Below, piece by piece: positions 18,787-29,104 of a DNA stretch of 64,000 nucleotides; the stretch's first letter is position 1; each line of letters begins with the position of its first letter. A program made the translations under genes and the position numbers. Below the pieces are notes generated by a model. That model did no database searches. It saw nothing but the letters and a program-made list of their open reading frames with translations, and had not been told where the DNA came from. The DNA is from JBEVJK01 sp963791325 (GTDB lineage: Bacteria > Pseudomonadota > Alphaproteobacteria > Rhizobiales > Rhizobiaceae). Where the stretch lies: contig CAWBRU010000012.1 in NCBI GenBank assembly GCA_963791325.1, positions 1 through 64,000 on the forward strand. Reading direction: 5' to 3'.

Positions 18787-20316
18787 ATGCCAATCGACCG
18801 ACCGAACGATGCTCACCACGGACTGAACCGTAGGGAGGCTTTGGCAACAAGCGCAGCGAGTATTGTAGCATTCGCGACCGGAACCGTTGGCGCCACTTTT
18901 TCGATCTCAACGGTCGCCTTGGCGCAGGAAGGCCAGGAGCCACTTGGAGGACAGCCCCCAGCGGGGTCGAAGCCCTCCACCAATGATTTCGCCTACCAGC
19001 TCAAATATCATCGCGCTTTTGAGGCAGTGCTCTGGGCAATTCCGGCCGCGGCGATCTACGGCTTTCGACGTGCAGCGTTTGACGATCTGGGCCTCAAGGA
19101 TCACGACATCATCGCATATTCGGCTCCTGCCACGCCCAGGCTTGAAGCGATCACGGCCAACACGACGACGCCCTACATCACGGCCTTCGCTGATCTCCGG
19201 AAAGGTCCAGCGGTGCTCGAAATCCCGGCGGCGGGAGCGGATGCCAGCCTCTACGGCCAGGTGGTCGATGCTTGGCAGCTGACCATCGCGGATGTCGGCC
19301 CCGCCGGTATCGACAAGGGGAATGGTGGCAAGTTCCTGTTCACGCCGCCGGGCTTCGAGGGAGGGGTGCCGCCCGGCTATCTCCACGTCGCCTCGCCGAG
19401 CAATCGTATCGCCTTCGCTTTTCGTTCGGTCCCTGGCCAAGGCAAGAGCGCGCAGGATGCTTATCGCTACGCCCAGAACCTTCGAATGTACGCGCTGGCC
19501 CAGGCTGACAGTCCGCCGAAGCAGCGCTTCGTCGATCCGATCAATCAGCGCTACCCCACGCTACCCTTCTTCGACGAGCGCTTCTTCGAGGACCTCTCCC
19601 AGATCGTCGACGGAGAGCCGGTGAACCCTCAGGACAAGGTCATGATGGGCATGCTGGTGTCGCTGGGCATCGAGAAGGGCAAGCCCTACGCGCCCGACGA
19701 GATGACCAGAAAGGCGATGCGGCAGGCCGCCATCGACGCGTGGTTCTTCCTCCAGGCCTGGTACGACAACTTCCCCAAGGACAAGCTGTTCTACCCCGAT
19801 CGCCACTACGCCGCGCTTCTGCAGACGGACGCCAATCGCACCTTCACTTTCGTCACCGACGACCGCATCGATCTGATCGACCGCGCGGCCGAGTACTTCT
19901 GGTGCACCTACATGCCCAAGGTTCTCAGCGACACGCCTGCCACGCAGTATCTGATGGCCATCGCCGACAGTGACGGCAGGCCGCTGGAGCCGGGGAAGAC
20001 CTACAAGGTCGCCGTTCCTGCGAACATGCCAGTCCGTCAGTTCTGGGCGCTGACGATCTATGACAGGGCGACCTTCCCTTTCATCTACAGCGAGAGCAAC
20101 CGGACGACGCTCTCGACCTACGACCTCGATACGATGAAGCGCGACCCGGATGGAGGCGTCACGATCTATGTCGGGCCGAAGGCGCCGGATGGTCTCGCCT
20201 CCAACTGGCTCCCGACATCGGGCAAGCGGCCGCTTCCGGCGATCCGCTTCTATGGCCCGACCGACGACCTTAACCAAAAGCACTTCAAGATGCCGGACTT
20301 CGAGCTGGTGAACTAA
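18787..20316 (+). CDS. Exported DUF1254/DUF1214-family protein with a Tat-type signal
   Basis: About 509 residues. ATG at 18787 has GGAGG five bases upstream. The N-terminus LNRREALATSAASIVAFATG looks like a twin-arginine (R-R) signal, so a folded periplasmic product is likely. The body matches the paired DUF1254 and DUF1214 domains, with FAYQLKYHRAFEAVLWAIPA near the start and VPANMPVRQFWALTIYD and LSTYDLDTMKRDPDGGVTIY near the end. The biochemical role of these domains is unknown. It is not in an obvious operon. Confidence 0.88.
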   Translation: MPIDRPNDAHHGLNRREALATSAASIVAFATGTVGATFSISTVALAQEGQEPLGGQPPAGSKPSTNDFAYQLKYHRAFEAVLWAIPAAAIYGFRRAAFDDLGLKDHDIIAYSAPATPRLEAITANTTTPYITAFADLRKGPAVLEIPAAGADASLYGQVVDAWQLTIADVGPAGIDKGNGGKFLFTPPGFEGGVPPGYLHVASPSNRIAFAFRSVPGQGKSAQDAYRYAQNLRMYALAQADSPPKQRFVDPINQRYPTLPFFDERFFEDLSQIVDGEPVNPQDKVMMGMLVSLGIEKGKPYAPDEMTRKAMRQAAIDAWFFLQAWYDNFPKDKLFYPDRHYAALLQTDANRTFTFVTDDRIDLIDRAAEYFWCTYMPKVLSDTPATQYLMAIADSDGRPLEPGKTYKVAVPANMPVRQFWALTIYDRATFPFIYSESNRTTLSTYDLDTMKRDPDGGVTIYVGPKAPDGLASNWLPTSGKRPLPAIRFYGPTDDLNQKHFKMPDFELVN

Positions 20317-21069
20317 ACCGCACGAGGATGATATGCCGCAACGAACCATCATCGCCCGCGACCTTTGTCCCTAAGCGATGAGTACCGCTTTGCGGCCAGA
20401 AGCAGCCGGTCGACCGTTGACCCACTGCTATAGCCGTCAACGCCGAACTACCGCGATGCTCTACGCCACATCATGCGTGGTTCGGCCACCTTGATTGAAG
20501 CGGAGCCGCGCCTTGCATACCACCCCCTGCTGCCTCCCCTGCTCCACCCCGTCCCCGCTCCCTACCCTTCGTTGGCAAAGGGACGTCTCCAGACCTTTCG
20601 CTGCATCTCCCCTGCCCATACACCCCCGGTCTGGGTCCTCCTCAGAGGGGGTATGAGGCTGCAGGACCGCCACCCTGTCGAGCTTCAAATTCGCTGCGCA
20701 GGATGGCCCGGGCCCGCTTGCCAGAGGCGCCACAGCAACAGCCGCGTTCTTCATCATCCCTGCAGCTGCATAGGCGGCGTGTCACACCTAAAGGTAGAAT
20801 ATTCGAGCTCTACAAGGCGAGGGGGCACTGGCTGAGGGTTTGGAGGTGAGGGAGGCGCGCCAAAAAACATAACAATTTCTGGCCGGAATTCCTCCCTCAC
20901 CCGGCTGCCAAGTAGTTGAACCATCGAAAATTCTCTACTCCGCCCCTGGGCACCAGCGTTTTCAACCATTCGTGCGCCCTCGTCGGCCGGCCGAAATTGC
21001 AATTCGCCGGCTCGCGTCCCGCTCGAACGTTCGGCAAGCGGCGCGAGCGAGCGTCTGCGCCGCGGCGGC
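20317..21069. other. 753-base gap with a long-armed hairpin and no gene
   Basis: No open frame here has a ribosome binding site or recognisable product. It contains a degenerate trace of the dispersed repeat (about 20370-20440) and a C-rich stretch near 20520-20630. It also has a perfect 11-base inverted repeat, GGTGAGGGAGG at 20845-20855 and CCTCCCTCACC at 20891-20901, with 35 bases between the arms. Confidence 0.5.
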
Positions 21070-21252
21070 TTATTGGTGACCCTTCATGCAGGTGTCGTAG
21101 TAGCCCCACGGGTCCGACCGGCCCTGGCTGGCCTCCTCGCACACGGTGACCCAATTGCGCCACTCGGCGTAGGCGTGGTGCTGGCGGTAGGCCATCATCG
21201 CCAGGGCGGCCAAAACCAGGATGAAGAGGAGCAGCGTGTTGTCGGACCTCAT
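21070..21252 (-). CDS. Small single-helix membrane protein
   Basis: 60 residues: a short N-terminus, one hydrophobic helix (LLLFILVLAALAMMAY), then a basic and acidic tail with two cysteines (TVCEEA and DTCMKG). GAGGT lies seven bases before the ATG at 21252. The longer frame starting at 21432 adds only low-complexity arginine-rich sequence and is rejected. The function is not recognised. Confidence 0.6.
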   Translation of the reverse strand: MRSDNTLLLFILVLAALAMMAYRQHHAYAEWRNWVTVCEEASQGRSDPWGYYDTCMKGHQ

Positions 21253-21762
21253 CGCGCGGACCTCGGCCGGTCGGCGCGCTTGGGCCAACCGGTCACCGCG
21301 CAAAGGCGCCCGCCCGCCGCGCCGGCGGGCTTGGCAGTCCTGCAGTCGGCCTCGCGAGCCCTCGGCCGCTGCCGCTGACCGTCGCCTCCGGCAAATGTCG
21401 CATGTTCTTGCATGTGCCCGGATGTGTAGCACTTCGAAAAAGCGGCCGAAAGCGACTGCGAACGCAGCGAGCCGACCGGCTCGCCCGCCACGCAGCCCTT
21501 ACGTCGGTCGCCCGACCGGCAATCCATTCGGACTGTGGCATGCAGCGGACGACCGGGCGTCCGCGCGAGGGTTCATCAACGCGCATGTCTTGTGCTAAGG
21601 AGACTCGTGATCACCCGTCCAAGCAGGTGGAGAATTGAGCGGCACGGTCGAAGTCGAACACGCCGCAGCGGCTCCGGGCGGCCCTCATGCGCCGGCCGTG
21701 CGCCGTGGGGCGGCGCCGTCGGCAGGCCCAGCCGGCGACCGGCCGCGGCCGAGGAGCCGGCG
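21253..21762. other. 510-base intergenic region
   Basis: GC-rich sequence between the divergent small membrane protein and the bicupin gene. It must hold both promoters, but I see no clear -35/-10 pair, repeat or RNA gene. Confidence 0.4.
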
Positions 21763-22848
21763 ATGACCGATCAGGTTAAGTCCAAGCATCTCGCCTCCCT
21801 CGCCGGTCGAACTCCGCGCTTCCAGGGGCCGAGGGGCTCGATCGCCCATGTCGACGCCGGCGATCTGCCGATCCTGCACCGCCTGTCGATCCGCCGCCTG
21901 CTGCTCGAGCCGCACGGCCTGCGTGAACCGCACTGGCATGCCAATGCGCACGAGCTCGGCTACTGCCTGGTGGGACAGGCCATCGTCACCATCGCCGCCA
22001 ATCACGCCGAACGGGAGAGCTTCCTGGTCGGCGCCGGCGAGATGTTCTTCATCCCTTCCGGTGCGATGCACAGCATCGCAAGCCTCGGTGACGGGCCGGC
22101 GGAGTTCATCCTCGCCTTCTCGCACGAGCGCCCGGAGGATTTCGGCATGAAGGCGGCATTCGGCGCGATGTCCAATGCCGTTCTCGGCAACACCTACGGG
22201 CTCGCGGAGGCCGCCTTCGCGGGTTTCGACCGTTCGCTGCCGGGGAGCAAGGTTCTCTCGGTCGACGCCGAACCGACGGTCGAACCGCAGGCCCGCCACG
22301 TCAATCCCTATAAATACAGCGTCGAATCGACGCCGCCGCAGATCGACTTTCCGGCCGGCAACGCCCACACCACCAGGGCGGCGCTGTGGCCCATCCTGCG
22401 CGACATTTCGATGTTTTCGGTGACCATCACCAGCAACGGCATGCGCGAGCCGCATTGGCATCCCGAGACGGCGGAAATGGGCTATGTCGCGGCCGGCAGA
22501 GGGCGCATGACGATCCTCGACCCGGACGGCAGCGCGGACACCTATCTCATCCGACCGGGCGACGTCTACTTCATCCCCCGCGCCTACCCGCACCACATCG
22601 AGAATATCGACGCCGAGCGCCTCCATCTGCTGATCTTCTTCGACCGGACGTCGCCCGGCGATATCGGCTATCGTTCGCTGATCAACGTCTATCCGCGCAG
22701 CACGCTCGCCGCGGTGTTCGGCATCGCCGAAAGCGGCCTGCCGGCCTTTCCGTTCACCGAAATCGATCCGCTGCTGGTGCCGCGCACCAATCCGGTCGAC
22801 CCACCCGATAGATCAACGCCGACCTCGAACCAGAAGGACCGCCCATGA
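21763..22848 (+). CDS. Bicupin protein of the oxalate decarboxylase type
   Basis: 361 residues with two cupin domains. Each has a metal-site motif: LREPHWHANAHELGY (H57, H59, E64, later H103) and MREPHWHPETAEMGY, followed by IPRAYPHHIENI. Two His-His-Glu-His sites are typical of Mn-dependent oxalate decarboxylase and oxalate oxidase relatives, so acid or oxalate handling is plausible but unproven. ATG at 21763 has GAGGAG six bases upstream; the longer frame from 21535 is rejected. The stop overlaps the Dps gene by four bases, so the two are translated together. No secretion signal is seen. Confidence 0.88.
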   Translation: MTDQVKSKHLASLAGRTPRFQGPRGSIAHVDAGDLPILHRLSIRRLLLEPHGLREPHWHANAHELGYCLVGQAIVTIAANHAERESFLVGAGEMFFIPSGAMHSIASLGDGPAEFILAFSHERPEDFGMKAAFGAMSNAVLGNTYGLAEAAFAGFDRSLPGSKVLSVDAEPTVEPQARHVNPYKYSVESTPPQIDFPAGNAHTTRAALWPILRDISMFSVTITSNGMREPHWHPETAEMGYVAAGRGRMTILDPDGSADTYLIRPGDVYFIPRAYPHHIENIDAERLHLLIFFDRTSPGDIGYRSLINVYPRSTLAAVFGIAESGLPAFPFTEIDPLLVPRTNPVDPPDRSTPTSNQKDRP

Positions 22849-23342
22849 GCACGCGCACCGCCCCTCTCCGCACCCCCACCGACCTCGGCCAGAACGCCAA
22901 GCAGGACATTTCCGCGGCGCTGAAGGCGCTGCTTGCCGACACCTTTGCCCTCTATCTCAAGACCAAGAACTTTCATTGGCACATGTCCGGCCCGCATTTC
23001 CGCGACTATCACCTGCTGCTCGACGAGCATGGCGATCAGATCTTCGCGATGACCGACGCCATCGCCGAGCGGGCGCGCAAGCTCGGCGGGACGACGATCC
23101 ATTCGATCGGCGAGATTTCGCGCCTGCAGCGCATCGCCGACAACGACGCCGAGTTCGTCACCCCGCAAGACATGATCGCCGAGCTGGCCAGCGACAACCG
23201 TCAGCTCATCGGCTTCCTGCGCTCCACCCATGGCGTCGCGGAAGAGCACAACGACGTCGCCACCACCAGCATGATCGAAGTGTGGATCGATGAGGCCGAG
23301 CGCCGCGCCTGGTTCCTGTTCGAGATCAGCCGCAAGGATTGA
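22845..23342 (+). CDS. dps: Dps/ferritin-like DNA-protection protein
   Basis: 165 residues, usual Dps length. The ferroxidase-site residues appear in KNFHWHMSGPHF and HLLLDEHGDQIF, the family signature. It oxidises and stores iron and protects DNA from peroxide as a dodecamer in the cytoplasm. The start overlaps the bicupin stop (ATGA), so the two are co-translated. This suggests that the bicupin is also part of an oxidative or acid stress response. Confidence 0.95.
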   Translation: MSTRTAPLRTPTDLGQNAKQDISAALKALLADTFALYLKTKNFHWHMSGPHFRDYHLLLDEHGDQIFAMTDAIAERARKLGGTTIHSIGEISRLQRIADNDAEFVTPQDMIAELASDNRQLIGFLRSTHGVAEEHNDVATTSMIEVWIDEAERRAWFLFEISRKD

Positions 23343-23509
23343 AACAAAAGGCCGGGGCGCGCGCCTGGGCCGGCGGCCGCGCGCCCTCACTTGGGCATGA
23401 AACAGCCGGGGCGTGAAACAGCCGGGCTGATCGAGCTCGCTGAACGCCCCGTGCCGCTCCGCGTCAGGGCCTGCTGCGGCAGCGGAGCTGCGGCCATCGG
23501 CAGGCGGCG

Positions 23510-24538
23510 TCAGCCCTCGCCGGGGACCGGAGCGCGCGGGTCGATCAGGCTCTCGGCCTTCAGCTCCTTCCAGAACGCTGCCGGGATGCGCGCTTCGAGG
23601 GAATGGAGATTGGCAACCACCTCCTCGGGCTTGGCGGCGCCGGGGATCACCGACACCACCGCCGGATGCGCGAGCACGAATTGCAGCGCCGCGGCCGGAA
23701 GCGCGACGTTGTGGCGGTCGCAGACCGTCTCGATCGCGCGAACCTTGGTCTTGATCGCCTCGGGCGCCTTGGCGTAGCCGTAGGCCGCGTCGGAGCGCGA
23801 CCCGCGCACGAGGATGCCGGAGGCAAACGGCGCGCCGATGATGATGCTCACCCCGCGTTCCACGCACGCATCCATGCCGTTGTCGAGGCCGCCCTGGTCG
23901 GCAAGCGTGTAGGGCATCGCGACGATGCAGAAGTCGAGGTCGTAGCGGTGAACCATCTGCTTCAGCGCCTGGGACGTGTTGATGCCGCAGCCGATGGCCT
24001 TGATCTGGCCGGCTTTTTTCAGCTCGTCGAGCGCTTTGATGCCGCCGTCCAGCGCCTTGAGATGGCGCTCCGTCTCGCCGCCGTGGAAACCTGCGTCGAG
24101 ATCGTGGACGATCAGGGCATCGACCGTATCGAGCGCCAGCCGCTGCAGGGCCTGCGCGTAGGAGCGCATGATGCCGTCGTAGGAATAGTCGAAATCGACC
24201 TCGAAATTGAGCCCTCCGACCCATGGCGAGCGATCGAAACTGGGCGGGTCAGCGGGCCGGTGCAGCGTGCGCCCGACCTTGGTGGTGACGATGACCGCAT
24301 CTCGGGGCTTGGTCCGCAGGAAGCCGCCGAGCCGGTGCTCCGCCAGTCCCCGGCCGTACCACGGTGCCGTGTCGTAGAAGCGCACGCCGGCAGTCCAGGC
24401 CGCCGCCAGCGTCGCTTGGGACTGGGCCTCGTCGACCTTGCCGTAGAGCTCGCCGAGATGGGCGGTGCCGAGCCCGAACACGGGCAGATCGAGTGCGGTG
24501 CTGGCAACCCGGCGGGTCGCCGTCAGTGGTGACGTCAC
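23510..24538 (-). CDS. Aldo/keto reductase (pyridoxal 4-dehydrogenase / L-fucose dehydrogenase-like)
   Basis: 342 residues. Catalytic residues are D56 and Y61 (FYDTAPWYGRG), K87 (VTTKVGR) and H145 (ALIVHDLDA). The sequence is a relative of the reductase at 7636 but clearly distinct. The branch acts on pyridoxal, fucose or galactose. Substrate and operon partners are not evident. It is transcribed towards the bicupin-Dps pair, with about 170 bases between the convergent stops. Confidence 0.9.
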   Translation of the reverse strand: MTSPLTATRRVASTALDLPVFGLGTAHLGELYGKVDEAQSQATLAAAWTAGVRFYDTAPWYGRGLAEHRLGGFLRTKPRDAVIVTTKVGRTLHRPADPPSFDRSPWVGGLNFEVDFDYSYDGIMRSYAQALQRLALDTVDALIVHDLDAGFHGGETERHLKALDGGIKALDELKKAGQIKAIGCGINTSQALKQMVHRYDLDFCIVAMPYTLADQGGLDNGMDACVERGVSIIIGAPFASGILVRGSRSDAAYGYAKAPEAIKTKVRAIETVCDRHNVALPAAALQFVLAHPAVVSVIPGAAKPEEVVANLHSLEARIPAAFWKELKAESLIDPRAPVPGEG

Positions 24539-24695
24539 GTCTTGATCCTCCCGGCTAAAGGGACACCGGGGTTCCCATGGGCCGCTCGCGCAAACCTGTC
24601 AGAGTAAAATTCGTTTGACCAGTCTTTGGTTCTGGCGATTTCGGTCATTGATCGGGCTGCGCAACAGCGTCGAGGAGGAGGCTGCCGGGCCGGGA

Positions 24696-25481
24696 TCATC
24701 GGCCGGAAAAACGCGGCGGCCGCTTTTCCAGGAATGCGCGCACCCCCTCCCGGTAGTCGTCCGTGCGGCCGGCCTCGCGTTGAAGGTCGCGCTCGAGGTC
24801 GAGCTGCGCGGACAATGTGTTCTGCTCGGCGGCGTGGATCGCCTGCTTGATTCGGGCATAGGCCTGGGTCGGCCCTGCGGCCAGCTTGGCGGCCAGGGCA
24901 GCCGCCTCGTCAAGCAGGGCATCGTCATCGACGGCGCGCCAGATCAGCCCCCACGCCGCTGCCGTTTCGGCGCCGATCGGCTCGGCCGTCATCGCCAGCG
25001 CCTTGGCGCGCGCCTCACCCAGAAAGCGAGTGAGCCACCAGGTGCCGCCCGAATCGGGGATCAGCCCGATTGCGGCGAAGGCCTGTATGAAGCGGGCCGA
25101 ACGGGCCGCAAGCACGATGTCGCAAGCGAGCGCGATGTTGGCTCCGGCGCCCGCGGCGACGCCGTTGACGGCACAGACGACCGGCTTGGGCAGTGCCCTC
25201 AGCCTGGCCACCAGCGGGTTGTAGAGGGTGTCAAGGGTATGGCCGAGATCGGGTGCGCCGCTGGCCGGATCGCGGTCGGCCAGATCCTGGCCGGCGCAGA
25301 AGCCGCGCCCGGCGCCCGTCAGCAGAACGGCGCGGCAGTCCGGATCCGCCTCCGCCGCGGCAAGCGCGGCGGCCAGCGCCGCATGCTGGGCCGCGTTGAA
25401 GGCATTGAGGCGTTCGGGCCGGTTGAGGGTGATCAGCTGGTAGCCGGGGCGATGCTCGACGAGCACGGGGTCGGCCGACAT
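24696..25481 (-). CDS. Enoyl-CoA hydratase/isomerase (PaaG-like)
   Basis: 261 residues of the crotonase fold. The oxyanion-hole motifs are GRGFCAGQDLADRD and NGVAAGAGANIALACDIVLAA, followed by GLIPDSGGTWWLTRFLG. The GLIPDSGGTW form is typical of PaaG-type 2-(1,2-epoxyphenylacetyl)-CoA isomerases, but other acyl-CoA roles are possible because no other phenylacetate genes are present. The start at 25481 follows the Mrp gene stop by eight bases, so the pair is probably one transcript. Confidence 0.92.
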   Translation of the reverse strand: MSADPVLVEHRPGYQLITLNRPERLNAFNAAQHAALAAALAAAEADPDCRAVLLTGAGRGFCAGQDLADRDPASGAPDLGHTLDTLYNPLVARLRALPKPVVCAVNGVAAGAGANIALACDIVLAARSARFIQAFAAIGLIPDSGGTWWLTRFLGEARAKALAMTAEPIGAETAAAWGLIWRAVDDDALLDEAAALAAKLAAGPTQAYARIKQAIHAAEQNTLSAQLDLERDLQREAGRTDDYREGVRAFLEKRPPRFSGR

Positions 25482-25489
25482 CGTCGCCC

Positions 25490-26677
<1,188 letters not shown>

Positions 26678-26746
26678 TGCGCTGTTCCTGCTTGCTGGGG
26701 CTGACATAGTGCAGAATGCGGCCCGAACCAAGCGCGCCGGCGGCGC

Positions 26747-28318
26747 CTAGGCGAGGCTTTCCAGCTCTTGGCGCTGGGTCTCGAGCGCCTTGAAGACGCG
26801 ATAGTCGCGCGCCAAGCGCTCCGCGGCAGCCGGGTTCGGGGGATAGCGGCGCGCCACCTGGCCCATGGCCGACGCCGCCGCGCCAAGGTCGGGGAAGAAG
26901 CCGGCCGCGGTGGCCGCAGCGGCTGCGGTGCCGCGCAGCACGGCTTGCTCGCCACCCGCGTCGAGCACCGTCAGCCCGGTGGCGTCGGGATAGAGCTCCA
27001 TCAGCAGTGAGTTTCTGGTGTGGCCGCCGGCGATGTGCAGCGCGGCGGCAGAATGGCCGTCGTCGCGTACGGCATCGACGATGCGCCGCAGGCCGAGCGC
27101 AATGGCGACCGCGGTGCGGAAATAGAGCCGGCAGAGGCTGTCGAAGGAGGTCTCGAGGCCGAGCCCGCTGATCACGCCCAGCGCCCGGGGGTCGGCAAAC
27201 GGCGCCCGGTTGCCGTGGAAATCGGGCAGGACGTTGAGCCGTGGCGCGAGGTCGGGATCGGCTTGGCGCAGCTCCGCAATCCGCGCCAGCACCCGCTGGT
27301 GGCGGGCCGCCGTCGGCTCGCCGCCCGCCGCATGCCAACGCACGATGTGGTCGAGCAGCGCGCCGCTGGCCGACTGCCCGGCCTCCGTCGTCCACAGGCC
27401 GGGCAACGCGGCGCCGAGAAACGGGCCCCAGCCGCCGGGAAATCGCCGCGGCCGGCGGCCGAGCGCCATGATGCAGCTCGACGTCCCGGCAATCAGCGCC
27501 AAGTCACCGCCGGGATCGCCAGCCCCCCGGCCGCCGAGCACACCCACAGCCCCGGCATAGGCATCGATGAAGCCGGCGCCGACCCGGCAGCGGGGAGATA
27601 GACCCAGCGCCTCGGCCGCCGCAGCGGTCAGCGGACCGAGATCGCCGCCCGGCGGAACGGCTTGCGGCGGCAAGGCGCCACGCGCAAACACGTCGCTCAG
27701 GCCGAGGCGGGCGAAGAAATCGGCCTGCCAGCCGCCGGCGTGGCCGAGGAAGGTCCATTTGGCGACGAGCGTGCCGAGCGAGCGAGCGGTCGAGCCGCTC
27801 GCCTTCCAGGTGAGAAAGTCGGCAAGGTCGAAGAAATAGCCGGCGGCGGCCCAGGTGGCCGGCGCATGGCGCTTCAGCCACAGCAGCTTCGGCACCTGCA
27901 TCTCCGGCGACATGCGGCCGCCGAGATAGTCGAGCACAGCGTGACCCGTGGCGGTGCATTCCTCCGCCTCGGCCAGCGCCCGGTGGTCGAGCCAGGCGAT
28001 GGTATCCCAGCCGGGCCCGCCATCTGCGGCCACCGGCAAGGAGCGGCCCTGCCGGTCGCGGACGACCAGCGAGCAGGTCGCATCGAAGCTGATTGCCGCG
28101 ATGGCCGCAGCGGCGATGCCGGACCGGTGTCGTGCCTCGCGGACGGCGGCGCAGACCGCGGACCAGATGTCTTCCGAAGCGTGCTCGGCTTCGACCGCGC
28201 TGCGGCGATTGAGCAAGATCGCCTGCTCGGCGTGGCCGACCACCGTGCCGCGCCTGTCGAACACCGCGGCACGGGCGCTGCCGGTGCCGACATCGACGGC
28301 ACAGACGAAGGCCGACAT
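26747..28318 (-). CDS. FGGY-family carbohydrate kinase, D-ribulokinase type
   Basis: 523 residues. N-terminal ATPase-fold phosphate loop CAVDVGTGSARAAVFD, then ISFDATCSLVVRDRQG, WLDHRA, GGRMSPEMQVPKLLWLK and FFDLADFLTWKASGS, which are characteristic of the FGGY ribulokinase branch. It would phosphorylate a ketopentose made by the dehydrogenases upstream. It is the last gene of the polyol operon, and its ATG overlaps the HAD stop by one base (TGATG). The frame runs on upstream to 28519 but the start at 28318 is fixed by homology. Confidence 0.92.
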   Translation of the reverse strand: MSAFVCAVDVGTGSARAAVFDRRGTVVGHAEQAILLNRRSAVEAEHASEDIWSAVCAAVREARHRSGIAAAAIAAISFDATCSLVVRDRQGRSLPVAADGGPGWDTIAWLDHRALAEAEECTATGHAVLDYLGGRMSPEMQVPKLLWLKRHAPATWAAAGYFFDLADFLTWKASGSTARSLGTLVAKWTFLGHAGGWQADFFARLGLSDVFARGALPPQAVPPGGDLGPLTAAAAEALGLSPRCRVGAGFIDAYAGAVGVLGGRGAGDPGGDLALIAGTSSCIMALGRRPRRFPGGWGPFLGAALPGLWTTEAGQSASGALLDHIVRWHAAGGEPTAARHQRVLARIAELRQADPDLAPRLNVLPDFHGNRAPFADPRALGVISGLGLETSFDSLCRLYFRTAVAIALGLRRIVDAVRDDGHSAAALHIAGGHTRNSLLMELYPDATGLTVLDAGGEQAVLRGTAAAAATAAGFFPDLGAAASAMGQVARRYPPNPAAAERLARDYRVFKALETQRQELESLA

Positions 28319-28998
28319 CAACCGGCTTTCGGCCCGGTCCCCGCCAGCAGAGAGGGCAGCTCGTCCATATCGGCAAACAGCCGATCCGGCTTCAGCTGCT
28401 CGATAGCCGCCTGCAGCACGCCCTCGCCCGCATGTGAGCCGCCGGTGAAAGCAAAGACCCGCATGCCGGCGCGCTCGGCGGCGAGGATCCCCGCCGGGCT
28501 GTCTTCGATCACCAGACACCGCGCCGGTTCGGCGCCCATGCTGCGTGCGGCGTGGAGAAACAGGTCGGGAAACGGCTTGCCGCGTGACACCATGGTCGCA
28601 CTATAGATATGCGGCTCGAACTGATCCAGCAGTCCGGTGACCTGAAGCGACAACCGGATGCGCTCGGGCTGGCTCGAGGAGGCGACGCAGTAGGGCACTC
28701 CGAGCCGCGGCAGGATCGCGGCCACCCCGGCGATCGGCTTCAGCTCGGCCTTGAAGCGGCGGAAGATCTCGGCCCGGATCTCGTCGAGATGCCCGTCGGT
28801 CATCGCCAGGCCGAAGTCGGCCTCGATGATCTGCCTGATCGTTGCCATGCTCTTGCCGAGGAACAGTTCGTAGGCGGTCTGCTCGTCGAGCGGCACACCG
28901 GCGGCGGCGACGGCATCGATCAGCACGGCGATCGAGATCGGCTCGCTGTCCACCAGCACCCCGTCGCAGTCGAAAATTACCAAGTCCAGCCCTGACAC
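28318..28998 (-). CDS. HAD-superfamily sugar phosphatase (beta-phosphoglucomutase-like)
   Basis: 226 residues. Motif I is VIFDCDGVLVDSE with catalytic D10 and D12. Motif II is in VASSSQPERI. The C-terminal VIEDSPAGILAAERAGM gives motifs III/IV. The helical cap is of the PGM-like subclass. It probably removes phosphate from a sugar phosphate formed in polyol breakdown, or cleans up a dead-end product. It lies between the SDR and kinase genes, overlapping the kinase start. Confidence 0.93.
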   Translation of the reverse strand: MSGLDLVIFDCDGVLVDSEPISIAVLIDAVAAAGVPLDEQTAYELFLGKSMATIRQIIEADFGLAMTDGHLDEIRAEIFRRFKAELKPIAGVAAILPRLGVPYCVASSSQPERIRLSLQVTGLLDQFEPHIYSATMVSRGKPFPDLFLHAARSMGAEPARCLVIEDSPAGILAAERAGMRVFAFTGGSHAGEGVLQAAIEQLKPDRLFADMDELPSLLAGTGPKAG

Positions 28999-29104
28999 GG
29001 AATCCTCACCTGCTGGTCCAGAGCCGGATGGCGAGAACCGCGATCCGCCCTAAGCCTTTGTTTCGGCGTGGTGCTGACCGGAGGCCGTTCGCGCCCGAGC
29101 GCGC
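28999..29104. other. Short gap inside the polyol operon
   Basis: Only 106 bases separate the SDR stop from the HAD start. The stretch GAGAACCGCGATCCGCCCTAAGCCTTTG resembles an eroded end of the RIME-like element described at 38341 and 58673 but is too degenerate to call. No terminator is evident. Confidence 0.3.

Noticed and set aside
21535..21762. Upstream extension of the bicupin frame
   Set aside because: The extension is arginine-rich low-complexity sequence; GAGGAG before ATG at 21763 fixes the real start.
23603..24532. Long rightward frame antisense to the aldo/keto reductase
   Set aside because: It is an antisense frame of a GC-rich gene; the other strand has the full catalytic tetrad.
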